A DNA stretch of 64,000 nt, from NCBI RefSeq assembly GCF_007197755.1, contig NZ_CP041636.1, positions 1,090,001-1,154,000 of the forward strand, given 5' to 3'. Position 1 is the stretch's first letter, and the number at the start of each line of letters is the position of its first letter. The position numbers and the translations under genes are program-made. Below are positions 35,528 through 44,125 of the stretch, piece after piece. Under the pieces are notes generated by a model. It saw only the letters and a list, made by a program, of their open reading frames with translations, was not told where the DNA came from and ran no database searches. This DNA is from Ferrovibrio terrae. Lineage in GTDB: Bacteria; Pseudomonadota; Alphaproteobacteria; Ferrovibrionales; Ferrovibrionaceae.

Positions 35528-36589
35528 TCAGGCCGGTACGACCTCGCCCACCGTCCACTGTTTCGCCGCTTCGGTGGCAAAGACCAGGATGCTGTCAGTG
35601 CCGACCGACACGCTGTCGGGCACGGCAGTGCCGCGACGCTCCAGGCTGATGCGCGCCTCGTTCACCGGCAATCCGTAGAAGCGCGGGCCGTTCAGCGAGG
35701 CGAAAGCTTCCAGCCTGTCGAGCGCATTTTCCTCGGCGAAGACCTGCGCATAGCTCTGCATCGCGGTCGGCGCATTAAAAATGCCGGCGCAGCCGCAGGC
35801 GGCTTCCTTCAGATGCACGAAATGCGGCGCGGTGTCCGTGCCGAGGAAGAAGCAGGCGTCGCCTGACGTGGCGGCCTTGCGCAATGCCAGACGATGATGC
35901 TCGCGTTTGGCGATCGGCAGGCAGTAGAGATGCGGCCGCACACCACCCTCGAAGATCGAGCTGCGGTTGATCATCAGGTGATGCGGGGTGATCGTCGCGC
36001 CGATCTGCGGCGCGTGGCTGCGCACGAAATCGGCGGCTTCGGCCGTGGTGATATGTTCCAGCACCACTTTCAAGCCGGGGAAATCCTTCAGCAGCTTGCC
36101 GAGGATGCGTTCGAGGAAGACGGTTTCGCGGTCGAAGATGTCGATGCTGTGATCGGTGACCTCGCCATGCAGCAGCAGCGGCATGCCGATCTTTTCCATC
36201 ATCGCCAGCACGCTGGTGATGCGCGCGATGTCGGTGACGCCATGCTGCGAATTGGTGGTGGCGCCGGCGGGATAGAGCTTGGCCGCCACCCAGACCTTGC
36301 GTTTGAAGCCGTCGGCGATATCGGCCGGGTCGGTGGCGTCGGTGAGGTAGGCGGTCATCAGCGGCTCGAAGCGCACGCCTTTCGGCAGCGCAGCAAGAAT
36401 GCGCTGGCGATAGGCTTCGGCATCCGTTGCCCGGGTTACCGGCGGCTTGAGGTTCGGCATCACGATGGCGCGGGCGAACTGCGCCGCCGTATGCGGCAGC
36501 ACGGCGGCCATCACCTCGCCATCGCGCAGATGCACATGCCAGTCGTCGGGCTGGCGGATCACCAGGCGGTTCGGGGCGCTGCTATTCAT
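35528..36589 (-). CDS. pyrC: Dihydroorotase (class II, PyrC type)
   Basis: 353 residues from the ATG at 36589. Zinc-site and substrate motifs: DDWHVHLRDG, IVMPNLKPPV, the carbamylated Lys in VAAKLYPAGATT, LLHGEVTD, VLEHITTAEA, ATITPHHLMI and GTDTAPH. It closes carbamoyl-aspartate to dihydroorotate in pyrimidine synthesis. It stands alone, between the PilZ gene and a PAS_5 gene, with pyrD 21 kb away. Confidence 0.97.
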   Translation of the reverse strand: MNSSAPNRLVIRQPDDWHVHLRDGEVMAAVLPHTAAQFARAIVMPNLKPPVTRATDAEAYRQRILAALPKGVRFEPLMTAYLTDATDPADIADGFKRKVWVAAKLYPAGATTNSQHGVTDIARITSVLAMMEKIGMPLLLHGEVTDHSIDIFDRETVFLERILGKLLKDFPGLKVVLEHITTAEAADFVRSHAPQIGATITPHHLMINRSSIFEGGVRPHLYCLPIAKREHHRLALRKAATSGDACFFLGTDTAPHFVHLKEAACGCAGIFNAPTAMQSYAQVFAEENALDRLEAFASLNGPRFYGLPVNEARISLERRGTAVPDSVSVGTDSILVFATEAAKQWTVGEVVPA

Positions 36590-36713
36590 CGGACAAACCT
36601 CTGCATGCCAATCGGGGATGACATACGCCATTCCTCCCGGACGGGCCAGTCCTCGCCGTGCAGTGCTACCGGTATTTCAGTGCAAGCCGCCGCGCCATGG
36701 ATATACTGGACCC

Positions 36714-37265
36714 GTGATCCGCCCGTTAGCCAGCCTGCTGGAAACCCTGACCCTGCCCGGCCATCGCGCCGTCGCCCAGCACTGGCTGGCGCTGTATCGC
36801 GCCGCCGGCAACCAGGTGCCGGCATTGGCCAGTCTCGACCCCCTGCGGTTCTCCGCGGCGTTGCCCGATATCTGGATTGTCGACCAGGACGAAGACGGGG
36901 TTTTCCGCTTTCACCTGCTTGGCCAGAATATGATCGACTGGCATGGCAGTAACCCGAAGGGCCTGACCTTCGAGGAGGTCTATACGCAGGCCGTCCTGCC
37001 GGTGGTGACCGCCATGGTGCGCCAGGTCATCGACCGTCCGGCCATCTGCCATCAGCACACGCTCAGCATGACGCGCAATCGCCTGTCGCCCGTGCCGTCC
37101 GAACGGATCGCGCTGCCGCTGGCCGACACCGACGGCCGCATCCGCCACCTGTTCGGTGTCACCGTCTACAAGACCCGCGACGGCCATGGCGATGGCATGA
37201 TCCGCAACGACGTACAGAGCGAGCAATGGTATCCGGTCGCGCAGGCCGAGACACTGCCGGCCTGA
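36714..37265 (+). CDS. PAS_5 (DUF1457) single-domain protein, copy 3
   Basis: 183 residues from a GTG at 36714; no ATG in frame lies near the domain start. It begins VIRPLASLLETLTLPGHRAVAQHWLALYRAAG, then DPLRFSAALPDIWIVDQDEDGVFRFHLLGQNMIDWHG, PSERIALPLADTDGRIRHLFGVTVY. With copies 4-6 it forms a close subgroup sharing LPxHRxxxxHWLxLY and the FxFxLxGxxxxxWYG..KG core. It is divergent from pyrC. Confidence 0.85.
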   Translation: MIRPLASLLETLTLPGHRAVAQHWLALYRAAGNQVPALASLDPLRFSAALPDIWIVDQDEDGVFRFHLLGQNMIDWHGSNPKGLTFEEVYTQAVLPVVTAMVRQVIDRPAICHQHTLSMTRNRLSPVPSERIALPLADTDGRIRHLFGVTVYKTRDGHGDGMIRNDVQSEQWYPVAQAETLPA

Positions 37266-37353
37266 TCACAAGAACCTGATCACCGCGTCCCAGACGCCGG
37301 CCTATGCTGCCCGGACCGGCCGACAAGCGCCGGAGACAAACGGGGAGCGACAC

Positions 37354-38256
37354 ATGAACCGGATTCTGGCGGCCTTGAGTCTCGGCGCGATGCTTTGCAT
37401 GACCACACCCGTGCTGGCACAGCAGGCCCAGCCATCGGGAACACCGCGCCCGGCCATCGCCACGACAAAAGTGCCTGGCACCGACGGCGTCTATGTTTTC
37501 CGCAATGGCAATCACCAGGGCATGTTCGTGGTGACATCGGCCGGCGTGATCGCCACCGATCCGGTCGCTTATGGCAAGCCGTTCGGCGGACAGCAGTATC
37601 TGGACGAGATCCGCAAGGTCACCGACAAGCCGGTGAAATACGTGATCTACAGCCATCATCACTATGACCACATCGCCGGCGGCAAGGCGCTGAAAGAGGC
37701 CGGCGCCACCTTCATCGCGCATCGCAAGGCGAAAGAGCGGCTGGCGAAACTGAAGGACCCGCATACGGTCATACCGGATGAAGTCGTCGGCGATAAAGGC
37801 CGCACCATCACGCTGGGCGGAACCGTGCTGGAGTTGAGCTATCACGGCCTCAATCATTCCGACTCCACCTTGGTGATGCGTCTGCCGAAAGAGAAAATCG
37901 TCTTCATCGTCGACACCATTCCGGTCGGTGCCGTGCCCGGCCGCGGCATGATCGATTTTCATCCGTTTGAGACCGAAGCCTTCATGAAAAAAATGCTGAA
38001 ACTGGACTGGGAGCGGCTGATCCCCGGCCATCCGGGACCGAATGACCGGCTCGGCACCAAGGACGATGTACGCGCGCAGCTCAAATTCCTCGAAGACGCC
38101 TCGGCCGCGATGAAGGTCCTCGCGCAGGACGGCAAATGCTGGGACACGGCTGAGAAGGAATTCAAATTACCGCAATATGAAAGCTGGCCCGGTTATGCCA
38201 ATAACCTGCCCTTCGTGGCGCGGCGCTACTGTGGCTTGTGGGGCCGGGGAACATAA
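37354..38256 (+). CDS. Secreted metallo-beta-lactamase-fold hydrolase
   Basis: 300 residues with a Sec signal (LAALSLGAMLCMTTPVLA, cut near 22) and GGGGAG before the ATG. The di-zinc motif HHHYDH is at 101-106, the later ligands are in HGLNHSDS and VDTIPVG, and the last His is in IPGHPGP. The layout is like the quinoprotein relay/SoxH-type and other periplasmic MBL proteins rather than true beta-lactamases. Substrate unknown. It interrupts the PAS_5 series. Confidence 0.9.
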   Translation: MNRILAALSLGAMLCMTTPVLAQQAQPSGTPRPAIATTKVPGTDGVYVFRNGNHQGMFVVTSAGVIATDPVAYGKPFGGQQYLDEIRKVTDKPVKYVIYSHHHYDHIAGGKALKEAGATFIAHRKAKERLAKLKDPHTVIPDEVVGDKGRTITLGGTVLELSYHGLNHSDSTLVMRLPKEKIVFIVDTIPVGAVPGRGMIDFHPFETEAFMKKMLKLDWERLIPGHPGPNDRLGTKDDVRAQLKFLEDASAAMKVLAQDGKCWDTAEKEFKLPQYESWPGYANNLPFVARRYCGLWGRGT

Positions 38257-38386
38257 GACGGGGTACCTGAGACGCCCCACTCGCCTTTTGCATGGCTGCC
38301 CTGCGGCAAATCGCGCAGGTCAGGTGATTGAACCGGCAGTCCGCGCGGCTATGCTGCGCGGACTTTTTCAACGCCGTTTTTCTGCG

Positions 38387-38902
38387 ATGGACCGCCCGCT
38401 CGACAGCCTGCTCGCCGATCTCGACCTGCCCGGACACCGCGCCGTGGCAGAGCACTGGCTTGCGCTGTACCGCGAGGCCGGCACGGTGCCGTCGCTGGCC
38501 CGGATCGATCCGCTGCATTTCCATCGCGCGCTGCCCGATGCCTGGATCGTCGATCTCACCGACGACGGCCGCTTCCAGTTCCGCCTGATGGGCGAAACGC
38601 TGGTGCAGTGGTATGGCCGCACTGCGAAAGGCCTGTATTACCAGGACCTGTTCCCGGCCGATGTCGTACCAGTGCTGGAGCAGCAGTCGCGCCTGGTGCT
38701 GGAACGACCGCAGGCCGGTTTCCAGCGCGTGCATACCAATGTACCGGCCGGCACACATATGCCGCGCGCCTTCGAGCGCCTGACCTTCCCGCTACGCGAC
38801 AAGGCCGGCGATAAGATCACGCATATCCTGGGCAATTCGATCTTCAACCGCGCGGCCGGCGATCCCGCACCGGAGCACGAATACTGGTATCCGATCCCGT
38901 AA
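38387..38902 (+). CDS. PAS_5 (DUF1457) single-domain protein, copy 4
   Basis: 171 residues from the ATG at 38387; an ATG at 38351 would add 12. It reads MDRPLDSLLADLDLPGHRAVAEHWLALYREAG, then LPDAWIVDLTDDGRFQFRLMGETLVQWYGRTAKGLYYQDLFP, FERLTFPLRDKAGDKITHILGNSIF and ends EYWYPIP. The terminal (E/C)xWYPxP is shared with copies 3 and 6. Confidence 0.85.
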   Translation: MDRPLDSLLADLDLPGHRAVAEHWLALYREAGTVPSLARIDPLHFHRALPDAWIVDLTDDGRFQFRLMGETLVQWYGRTAKGLYYQDLFPADVVPVLEQQSRLVLERPQAGFQRVHTNVPAGTHMPRAFERLTFPLRDKAGDKITHILGNSIFNRAAGDPAPEHEYWYPIP

Positions 38903-39028
38903 GATTCCGCCGCGGAAAAGGCCCGCCCCGTCCACAGGGCGGCCGGGTTATCAATTTTCAATTATCCCTGCTGCCGGATTCACCCCAGAGTTGGCATGAT
39001 CACAGCCTTCCGGGAGGGGCGAACGGTC

Positions 39029-39589
39029 ATGCAATACGACTTCGCCAGCCTGATGGACGACCTGACGCTCGAGCCGCACCGGGCACTGGCCGCGCACTGG
39101 CTCGACCTCTACGCCACCACTGGCGGCGGCATTCCGCGCGTCACCGCCATCGATGCCCTCAGCCTCGGTCGTCACCTGCCCGATATCTGCATCCTCAACC
39201 ATGACGGCGGCAACGTCTTCAGCTTCCGCCTCGCCGGCGGCCATGTGAACGACTTCTATGGCCGCGAGGTGCGCGGCAAGCTGCTGACCGATCTGGTCAG
39301 CTCGCCCACGCGCGAACGGCTGATCGGCATGGCGCATGCCATCCTGCGGCCGCCGGCCGCCATCCTGCACGGCATGAGCGGCATGCTGCCGCAGTGGAAT
39401 TATTCGGTGGCGCTGCAGCGCCTCAGCCTGCCGCTGACCGATGCCACCGGCCGGGTCAGGCATATCATCAGCGCCACGGTACATTCGCGCCACGCGGCCG
39501 ATCCGTCGCATGACTCCGTTGATATCGATTTCCAGCGCCAGTACCGCATTCCGGCAATCGAGACCGGCAACCAGGCCACCGCCTCGTAA
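39029..39589 (+). CDS. PAS_5 (DUF1457) single-domain protein, copy 5
   Basis: 186 residues from the ATG at 39029, after GGGAGG; an ATG at 38996 lacks a site. It reads FASLMDDLTLEPHRALAAHWLDLYATTGGG, LPDICILNHDGGNVFSFRLAGGHVNDFYGREVRGK, LQRLSLPLTDATGRVRHIISATV. It is the most changed of the subgroup: it has Phe for Trp in FYGRE and lacks the WYPxP end. Its TAA overlaps the next ATG (TAATG), so copies 5 and 6 are translated as a pair. Confidence 0.87.
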   Translation: MQYDFASLMDDLTLEPHRALAAHWLDLYATTGGGIPRVTAIDALSLGRHLPDICILNHDGGNVFSFRLAGGHVNDFYGREVRGKLLTDLVSSPTRERLIGMAHAILRPPAAILHGMSGMLPQWNYSVALQRLSLPLTDATGRVRHIISATVHSRHAADPSHDSVDIDFQRQYRIPAIETGNQATAS

Positions 39590-40176
39590 TGAACCAGGCA
39601 GCTCACAGAAGCGCTTCATCCGGTGCCATGACGATTTCGCAGTCTACAGAGCGTCCGTTCAATGCCCTGCTTGGTGATGTCGCCCTGCCCAGCCATCGCC
39701 TGATGGTGCAGCACTGGCTCGACCTCTATGCCGCCGCGGGAAATCGCGTGCCGTTCTGGCGCAAGCTCGATCCGCTGCAATTCCCCTCGGCGCTGGCCGA
39801 TATCTGGATTGTGGAATTGCGCGACAACGGCCGCCTGTATTTTCATCTCGTCGGCCAGAGCCTGGTGGACTGGTATGGCTACAGCCCGAAGGGCAAGTCG
39901 ATGGAAGAGGTCTATCCGCCCGCCATGGTGCCGCTGATCAATGCCCTGTCGCAGGGCGTTCTGGGCAGGCCGGCAATCAATTACCAGAAAGCCTTCAGCC
40001 TGACGCCGCACTGGAGCGTGGCCATCCCGATGGAACGCATCGCCCTGCCGCTGACCGACGAACAGGGCCGCCTGCGCTGGGTCGCCGGCATCACCACCTT
40101 CCTCGACAGCCACGGCCATGGCAGCGGCCCGGTGTCGTCGCGTGTCGCCGAGGAATGCTGGTATCCACTGCCGTAA
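39589..40176 (+). CDS. PAS_5 (DUF1457) single-domain protein, copy 6
   Basis: 195 residues. The ATG at 39589 sits in TAATG with copy 5; a second Met at 39628 is nearer the domain. It reads LLGDVALPSHRLMVQHWLDLYAAAGNR, LADIWIVELRDNGRLYFHLVGQSLVDWYGYSPKGKSMEEVYP, MERIALPLTDEQGRLRWVAGITTF and ends ECWYPLP. Close to copy 3. The T-rich REP-like hairpin at 40201 probably ends transcription. Confidence 0.87.
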   Translation: MNQAAHRSASSGAMTISQSTERPFNALLGDVALPSHRLMVQHWLDLYAAAGNRVPFWRKLDPLQFPSALADIWIVELRDNGRLYFHLVGQSLVDWYGYSPKGKSMEEVYPPAMVPLINALSQGVLGRPAINYQKAFSLTPHWSVAIPMERIALPLTDEQGRLRWVAGITTFLDSHGHGSGPVSSRVAEECWYPLP

Positions 40177-40200
40177 GAAGCAGCGCCTTTTCTTTCCATT

Positions 40201-40240
40201 GTCATTCCCGCGAAAGCGGGAATCCCATTTTTATTTTTTT
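40201..40240. repeat. REP-like hairpin with T-run, likely terminator
   Basis: ATTCCCGCGAAAGCGGGAAT has perfect 8-bp arms and a GAAA loop, followed by CCCATTTTTATTTTTTT. The same core is in the element at 7181. It follows the last PAS_5 gene and faces the convergent VOC gene. Confidence 0.7.
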
Positions 40241-40291
40241 GCGGCGCAACGATAGGATCGCGGGCCAGCCCGGGGTGACAAGAGAAAAAAC

Positions 40292-40699
40292 TTACAGCGG
40301 CAGATTTTCATACCCGCTGCCAGAAAATTCGATCAGGTCAAAACCGTTGCCGAAGGGATCGGCCATGTTGGCGATGCGACCGTAGTCGCGTGACTTCACT
40401 GGTCGATCGAGCCGTCCGCCACGCTCCAGCAGCCGCGCCAACACTGTATCCAGGTCATCGACAACGAAATCGAGGTGCACCGGCGTCCAGTGCCGGTCGT
40501 AATTGCGCTCGACCATCCTGTCGCCAAGATCGGCGGTCGGAGTCCGGCTGGCGAGCAGAAAGACCGGTGTATTGGCACCCGCGAGTTCAATCCAGCGCTG
40601 ACTGTATTGACGCTTCAGCTTCAAGCCCAGGCCGTCACAGTAGAAGGCGATGCCGTCTTCCGCAGTCGTGACTTCGATATAGGCATGGACCTTGATCAT
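40292..40699 (-). CDS. VOC family protein
   Basis: 135 residues. MIKVHAYIEVTTAEDGIAFYCDGLGLKLKRQYSQRWIELAG begins the vicinal-oxygen-chelate fold, with HLDFVVDDLDTVLARLLERGG and the late strand DPFGNGFDLIEF as the metal-ligand Glu strand. A glyoxalase- or dioxygenase-like role is unproven. It lies 12 bp after the aminotransferase gene, so the two may share a transcript. Confidence 0.85.
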   Translation of the reverse strand: MIKVHAYIEVTTAEDGIAFYCDGLGLKLKRQYSQRWIELAGANTPVFLLASRTPTADLGDRMVERNYDRHWTPVHLDFVVDDLDTVLARLLERGGRLDRPVKSRDYGRIANMADPFGNGFDLIEFSGSGYENLPL

Positions 40700-40711
40700 G
40701 CGGCAGCGCTC

Positions 40712-41875
40712 TTACAGCGCCGCTTTCAGCACCTTGAAAAGTTTCTCGATATCGTCCTCGGTGTTGTAGACATGCGGCGTGACGCGCATTGCCTGGCCGC
40801 GCACGCTGACGAAAACCTTTTCCGCCGCAAGCTTCGCCGGCAGGTCGGCCGGGACCGCACCATCGAAGCGCAATCCCAGATAATGCCCGGCACGGCGGTC
40901 GGCACGCACGGTGTCGAGACCGAGTTCGGCCCGCGCCCGTTCGGCAATCGCATCGTTGCGGTGTTTGAGCGTCGCATAGATGCGCTGCGTGCCCAGGCCG
41001 AGCAGATAGTCCAGCGCTGCATGCGCGGCCGGGGCCAGCGCGAAATTGCTGCGCTCGCCGACATCGAAGCGCCGCGCGCCGGGCTGGTAGTCGCTCTTGT
41101 AATCCACCAGGCCAGCGAAGTTTTCGGAATCCTTGCGCGCGATCCAGTTCTGCTCGATCGGCATGCCGCCGTGCCAGCGCTTGGCCACATACAGGTAGCC
41201 ATAGGTGTAAGGCCCGAGCAGCCACTTGTAACCGCCGGCGACCAGGAAATCGGGCTGGATCGCCTGCACATCGAACGGCATCACGCCCATCGACTGCGTT
41301 GCATCAATGCAAAGGGCGGCGCCCACCTTGCGGCAGGCCGCGCCGATAGTGATGAGATCGAGCAGCCCGCCGTCGGTCCAGTGGCAATGCGGCAGCGCGA
41401 CGATGCCGGTATTGGCATCGATGCGTTCCAGCACGCGTGCGGTCCAGTCATCGTCGCTCGGGCGCGGGATGCTGATAAACGTCGCCTCGACGGCTTTTGC
41501 CTTCTCGATCCAGGGATAGACATTGGAGGGAAACTGTTCGGCCAGCGTGAGGACGCTCTGGCCTTTTTTCAGCGCCAGGATGTTGGCCGCCACCGCCATG
41601 CCATAGGACACGCTCGGCACCAGCGCGACATCGTCGGCCGTGGCATTCACCAATTTCGCGAACAGCCCGCGCACGGTTTCGGACTCGGTGAAGAAATCCA
41701 CCGGCGCAATCGTCCAGGGGTTGAGCTTGGCACGCATGCCGCGTTCGCCGGCCGCCACCGCCACTGTCGGCATCGGCCCCATATAGGCGCTGTTGAGATA
41801 GGCGACATCCGCAGGGATATCGAACTGCGCGCGCTGCGAGGGCAGAAGTGTCTGGCTGGGAGTCTGCTGGTTCAT
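40712..41875 (-). CDS. Class-V-fold PLP-dependent aminotransferase/lyase
   Basis: 387 residues from the ATG at 41875; ATGs at 41881 and 41914 are alternatives. It has the fold-type I class V pattern: VAYLNSAYMGPMP, SVSYGMAVAANIL, ALPHCHWTDGGLLDL, ALCIDATQSMGVMPFD (cofactor Asp) and the PLP lysine in VAGGYKWLLGPYTYGYLYVA. It resembles kynureninase/isopenicillin-epimerase-like proteins of uncertain substrate. It precedes the VOC gene. Confidence 0.88.
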   Translation of the reverse strand: MNQQTPSQTLLPSQRAQFDIPADVAYLNSAYMGPMPTVAVAAGERGMRAKLNPWTIAPVDFFTESETVRGLFAKLVNATADDVALVPSVSYGMAVAANILALKKGQSVLTLAEQFPSNVYPWIEKAKAVEATFISIPRPSDDDWTARVLERIDANTGIVALPHCHWTDGGLLDLITIGAACRKVGAALCIDATQSMGVMPFDVQAIQPDFLVAGGYKWLLGPYTYGYLYVAKRWHGGMPIEQNWIARKDSENFAGLVDYKSDYQPGARRFDVGERSNFALAPAAHAALDYLLGLGTQRIYATLKHRNDAIAERARAELGLDTVRADRRAGHYLGLRFDGAVPADLPAKLAAEKVFVSVRGQAMRVTPHVYNTEDDIEKLFKVLKAAL

Positions 41876-42029
41876 CGCCATCGATCCATTTTTTTGCTGG
41901 CGGCCATTCTGCATGGAAACGCCGGGTAAATCACGACAACGTAATGTAGCCTGACAATTTTCCGCTGGTCCGCCGACGAAGCGTGACGCATCTTCACGCC
42001 ACCTCGTCAGCCGCCCCCCAGAGTTTCAG

Positions 42030-42911
42030 ATGCCGGTTCCCCATGTCGCCCTCGCCGTCCTGATCGCCGCGATCTGGGGCTTCAATTTCGTCGTGATCCG
42101 CCTGGGGCTCGATGCCTTCCCGCCGCTGCTGTTCAACGGCCTGCGCTTCGTGGTCGCCAGCCTGCCTTTCCTGTTGTTCTTCCGCAGCCCCGGCGTGCCG
42201 TGGCGCTGGGTGATCGGTGTCGGCCTGGTGCTGGGCGTGATGAAGTTCAGCCTGCTGTTCCTCGCCATGGCCTGGGGCATGCCGGCGGGTCTGGCCTCGG
42301 TGGTGATGCAGGCACAGGCGTTGTTCAGCGTGGTGTTTGCAGCCTTGCTGCTGGGCGAGCGGCCGGGCCAGATGCAGTGGGTCGGGCTTGCGATTGCAGC
42401 ATTCGGTCTCATCGTCATCGCCACCGACATGGAAGGCAATGTCGGCCTGATCGCCTTCCTGACCTTGATCGCGGCGGCAGCCTGCTGGGGCTTGGCTAAT
42501 ATCATGACGCGCCGTGCCGCGGCGCCGAAGCCGCTGGCCTTCATGATCTGGGTCAGCGCCGTACCGCCGCTGCCGATGTTCGGACTGTCGTGGATTTTCG
42601 AAGGGCCTGATGCGATGGCCGCGGCCTTTGCCGGCCTCGAGCTGCGCGGGCTTCTCGCCGTGCTCTATATCGGGCTGCTGTCGACCACCGCCTGCTTCGC
42701 CGGCTGGAGCCTGCTGCTGCGGCAGCATACCGCGTCGCTGGTGGCGCCGTTCACCCTTCTGGTGCCGGTCTTCGGTCTGCTCAGCGCCTGGGCCGTGCTG
42801 GACGAGATGCCGTCAACGATCAAGCTCGGCGGTGCCGCGCTGATCCTGTTCGGTCTGCTGGTCAATGCTGGATTGCTGAAACGGCTGTTGCGGCAGCCGG
42901 CCAGAGTCTGA
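42030..42911 (+). CDS. EamA-family (DMT) transporter
   Basis: 293 residues with ten predicted membrane helices in two five-helix EamA repeats: VALAVLIAAIWGFNFVVIRLGLDAFPPLLFNGLRF at the start, ALFSVVFAALLLGERPGQMQWVGLAIAAFGL ending the first, and AWAVLDEMPSTIKLGGAALILFGLLVNAG ending the second. The LxGE motif appears in both halves in usual or altered form. Likely an amino-acid or metabolite exporter in the inner membrane. Confidence 0.93.
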   Translation: MPVPHVALAVLIAAIWGFNFVVIRLGLDAFPPLLFNGLRFVVASLPFLLFFRSPGVPWRWVIGVGLVLGVMKFSLLFLAMAWGMPAGLASVVMQAQALFSVVFAALLLGERPGQMQWVGLAIAAFGLIVIATDMEGNVGLIAFLTLIAAAACWGLANIMTRRAAAPKPLAFMIWVSAVPPLPMFGLSWIFEGPDAMAAAFAGLELRGLLAVLYIGLLSTTACFAGWSLLLRQHTASLVAPFTLLVPVFGLLSAWAVLDEMPSTIKLGGAALILFGLLVNAGLLKRLLRQPARV

Positions 42912-42923
42912 CGCGTCTTCAGA

Positions 42924-43076
42924 TCACAGTTTGAGCGCGAGATCCCGGATCGCCGAGCGACAGGCATCGGCGGTGCGCTCAAGATATGCGCGGGCATCGG
43001 GGCGGAGTTCACTCTGCTGCAGCTGTTCGTTGATAGACGCCAGAATCGTGCGCAGGTGCCGAATACGAGCCGGCAT
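42924..43076 (-). CDS. Small helical protein of unknown function
   Basis: 50 residues from the ATG at 43076, with GAGGGGG before it; a GTG at 43121 is open but has no ribosome site. The sequence (MPARIRHLRTILASINEQLQQ...ELRPDARAYLERTADACRSAIRDLALKL) predicts two amphipathic helices. No family was recognised. It converges on the EamA gene. Confidence 0.55.
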   Translation of the reverse strand: MPARIRHLRTILASINEQLQQSELRPDARAYLERTADACRSAIRDLALKL

Positions 43077-43376
43077 ATCCTTATCCCCCTCAAATGAATC
43101 GCGTGTCGAATCGGTTGTCACGCGAGGGAGAGTGCCGGGCTTTGGTTAACAAAATCTGTTGTCAGGCTGCGCTGGGCCATTGGCTATTGCGCAGGGTATC
43201 CCCGATGCGCAGCAGCGTCAGCTTTATCTAGTGGTAACGACAGACCCCGACCACAATGACATGTGTTGCTGAGTCGCCCGTTGCTTCGCTCAATGCCTGC
43301 AACAGATGCGAAAGATTTGTCGAAGCGACCGCTGATTTATGGGCGCGACTCTCAGGAACGCGCGCGCCGAATCGGA

Positions 43377-43976
43377 TCACGCACCCAGCTGCGACCGGCG
43401 GCGGCGCGGCGCGCGGCGGAGTCCCGGTGTGAATTCCGGCAGGCCGGCGGCAAACACCACCGGCGGAACCATCGGTACAGACCTGGGCGACACTGACGCG
43501 GCCGGGCGGCCTGGCGTCAGCGGCTGCGGGATCAGGGTTTCGCCGACCTCTTCGGCCATGACTGTGATCACCGCCTCTTCGGCGACAGGGTCCGGCACCG
43601 GCACCGCATGAATGGTGGTGACAATCGGCGTGGGCGCCACATCGTTGGCCGCGGCAGAGATGTCGGCAGGCTGCGGCGGCAGCAGGCCGACCTGGCCGAG
43701 CAGGCGGTCGATCATGCTCTTCAGCGGCAGCGGCACCGGATCGTAGCCTTTCAGGATCAGCACCATTGCCGGGCGGTTCATGCCAAGCTTTTCCGACAGC
43801 TGGTCGAAGCTGATCTCGAAATGGCGACAGGCTTCCAGCACGCGCGGCTGCACGTCGCTCAGGTAATACAGTTTGCCGTCGCGGCGCAGGCAGGGCAGGC
43901 CGTCATCCAACAGGAAGTCGTCATCGGCCGAATTTGCATGAACCTGGGTCGTCTGGATCGTGTCGATCACGGGCAT
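43377..43976 (-). CDS. Uncharacterised HTH-like protein, paralogue A
   Basis: 199 residues from the ATG at 43976. Residues about 36-95 (LYYLSDVQPRVLEACRHFEISFDQLSEKLG then RPAMVLILKGYDPVPLPLKSMIDRLL) match the neighbour at 44126 and read like a Cro/CI-type helix-turn-helix (sensor helix, turn, LKGxDPV). The rest is Pro/Val/Ala-rich and ends with a basic RRAPRRRRSQLG tail. I cannot name a family. A DNA-binding role is inferred. It is separated from paralogue B by 149 bp on the same strand. Confidence 0.7.
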   Translation of the reverse strand: MPVIDTIQTTQVHANSADDDFLLDDGLPCLRRDGKLYYLSDVQPRVLEACRHFEISFDQLSEKLGMNRPAMVLILKGYDPVPLPLKSMIDRLLGQVGLLPPQPADISAAANDVAPTPIVTTIHAVPVPDPVAEEAVITVMAEEVGETLIPQPLTPGRPAASVSPRSVPMVPPVVFAAGLPEFTPGLRRAPRRRRSQLGA

Positions 43977-44125
43977 CTCCGGGTCGCAGGGTCTGCAAAC
44001 CAAACAGGAGAGCGCCGGTGGAAGTTTCCGCGCGCCGCGGATCACATGGTGATCAGCACGGGACAAATGCGTGATGTGATTGCGGAATTGGCAGCTTGCG
44101 GCGATTTGCCACAAGCGAGGCTGGA

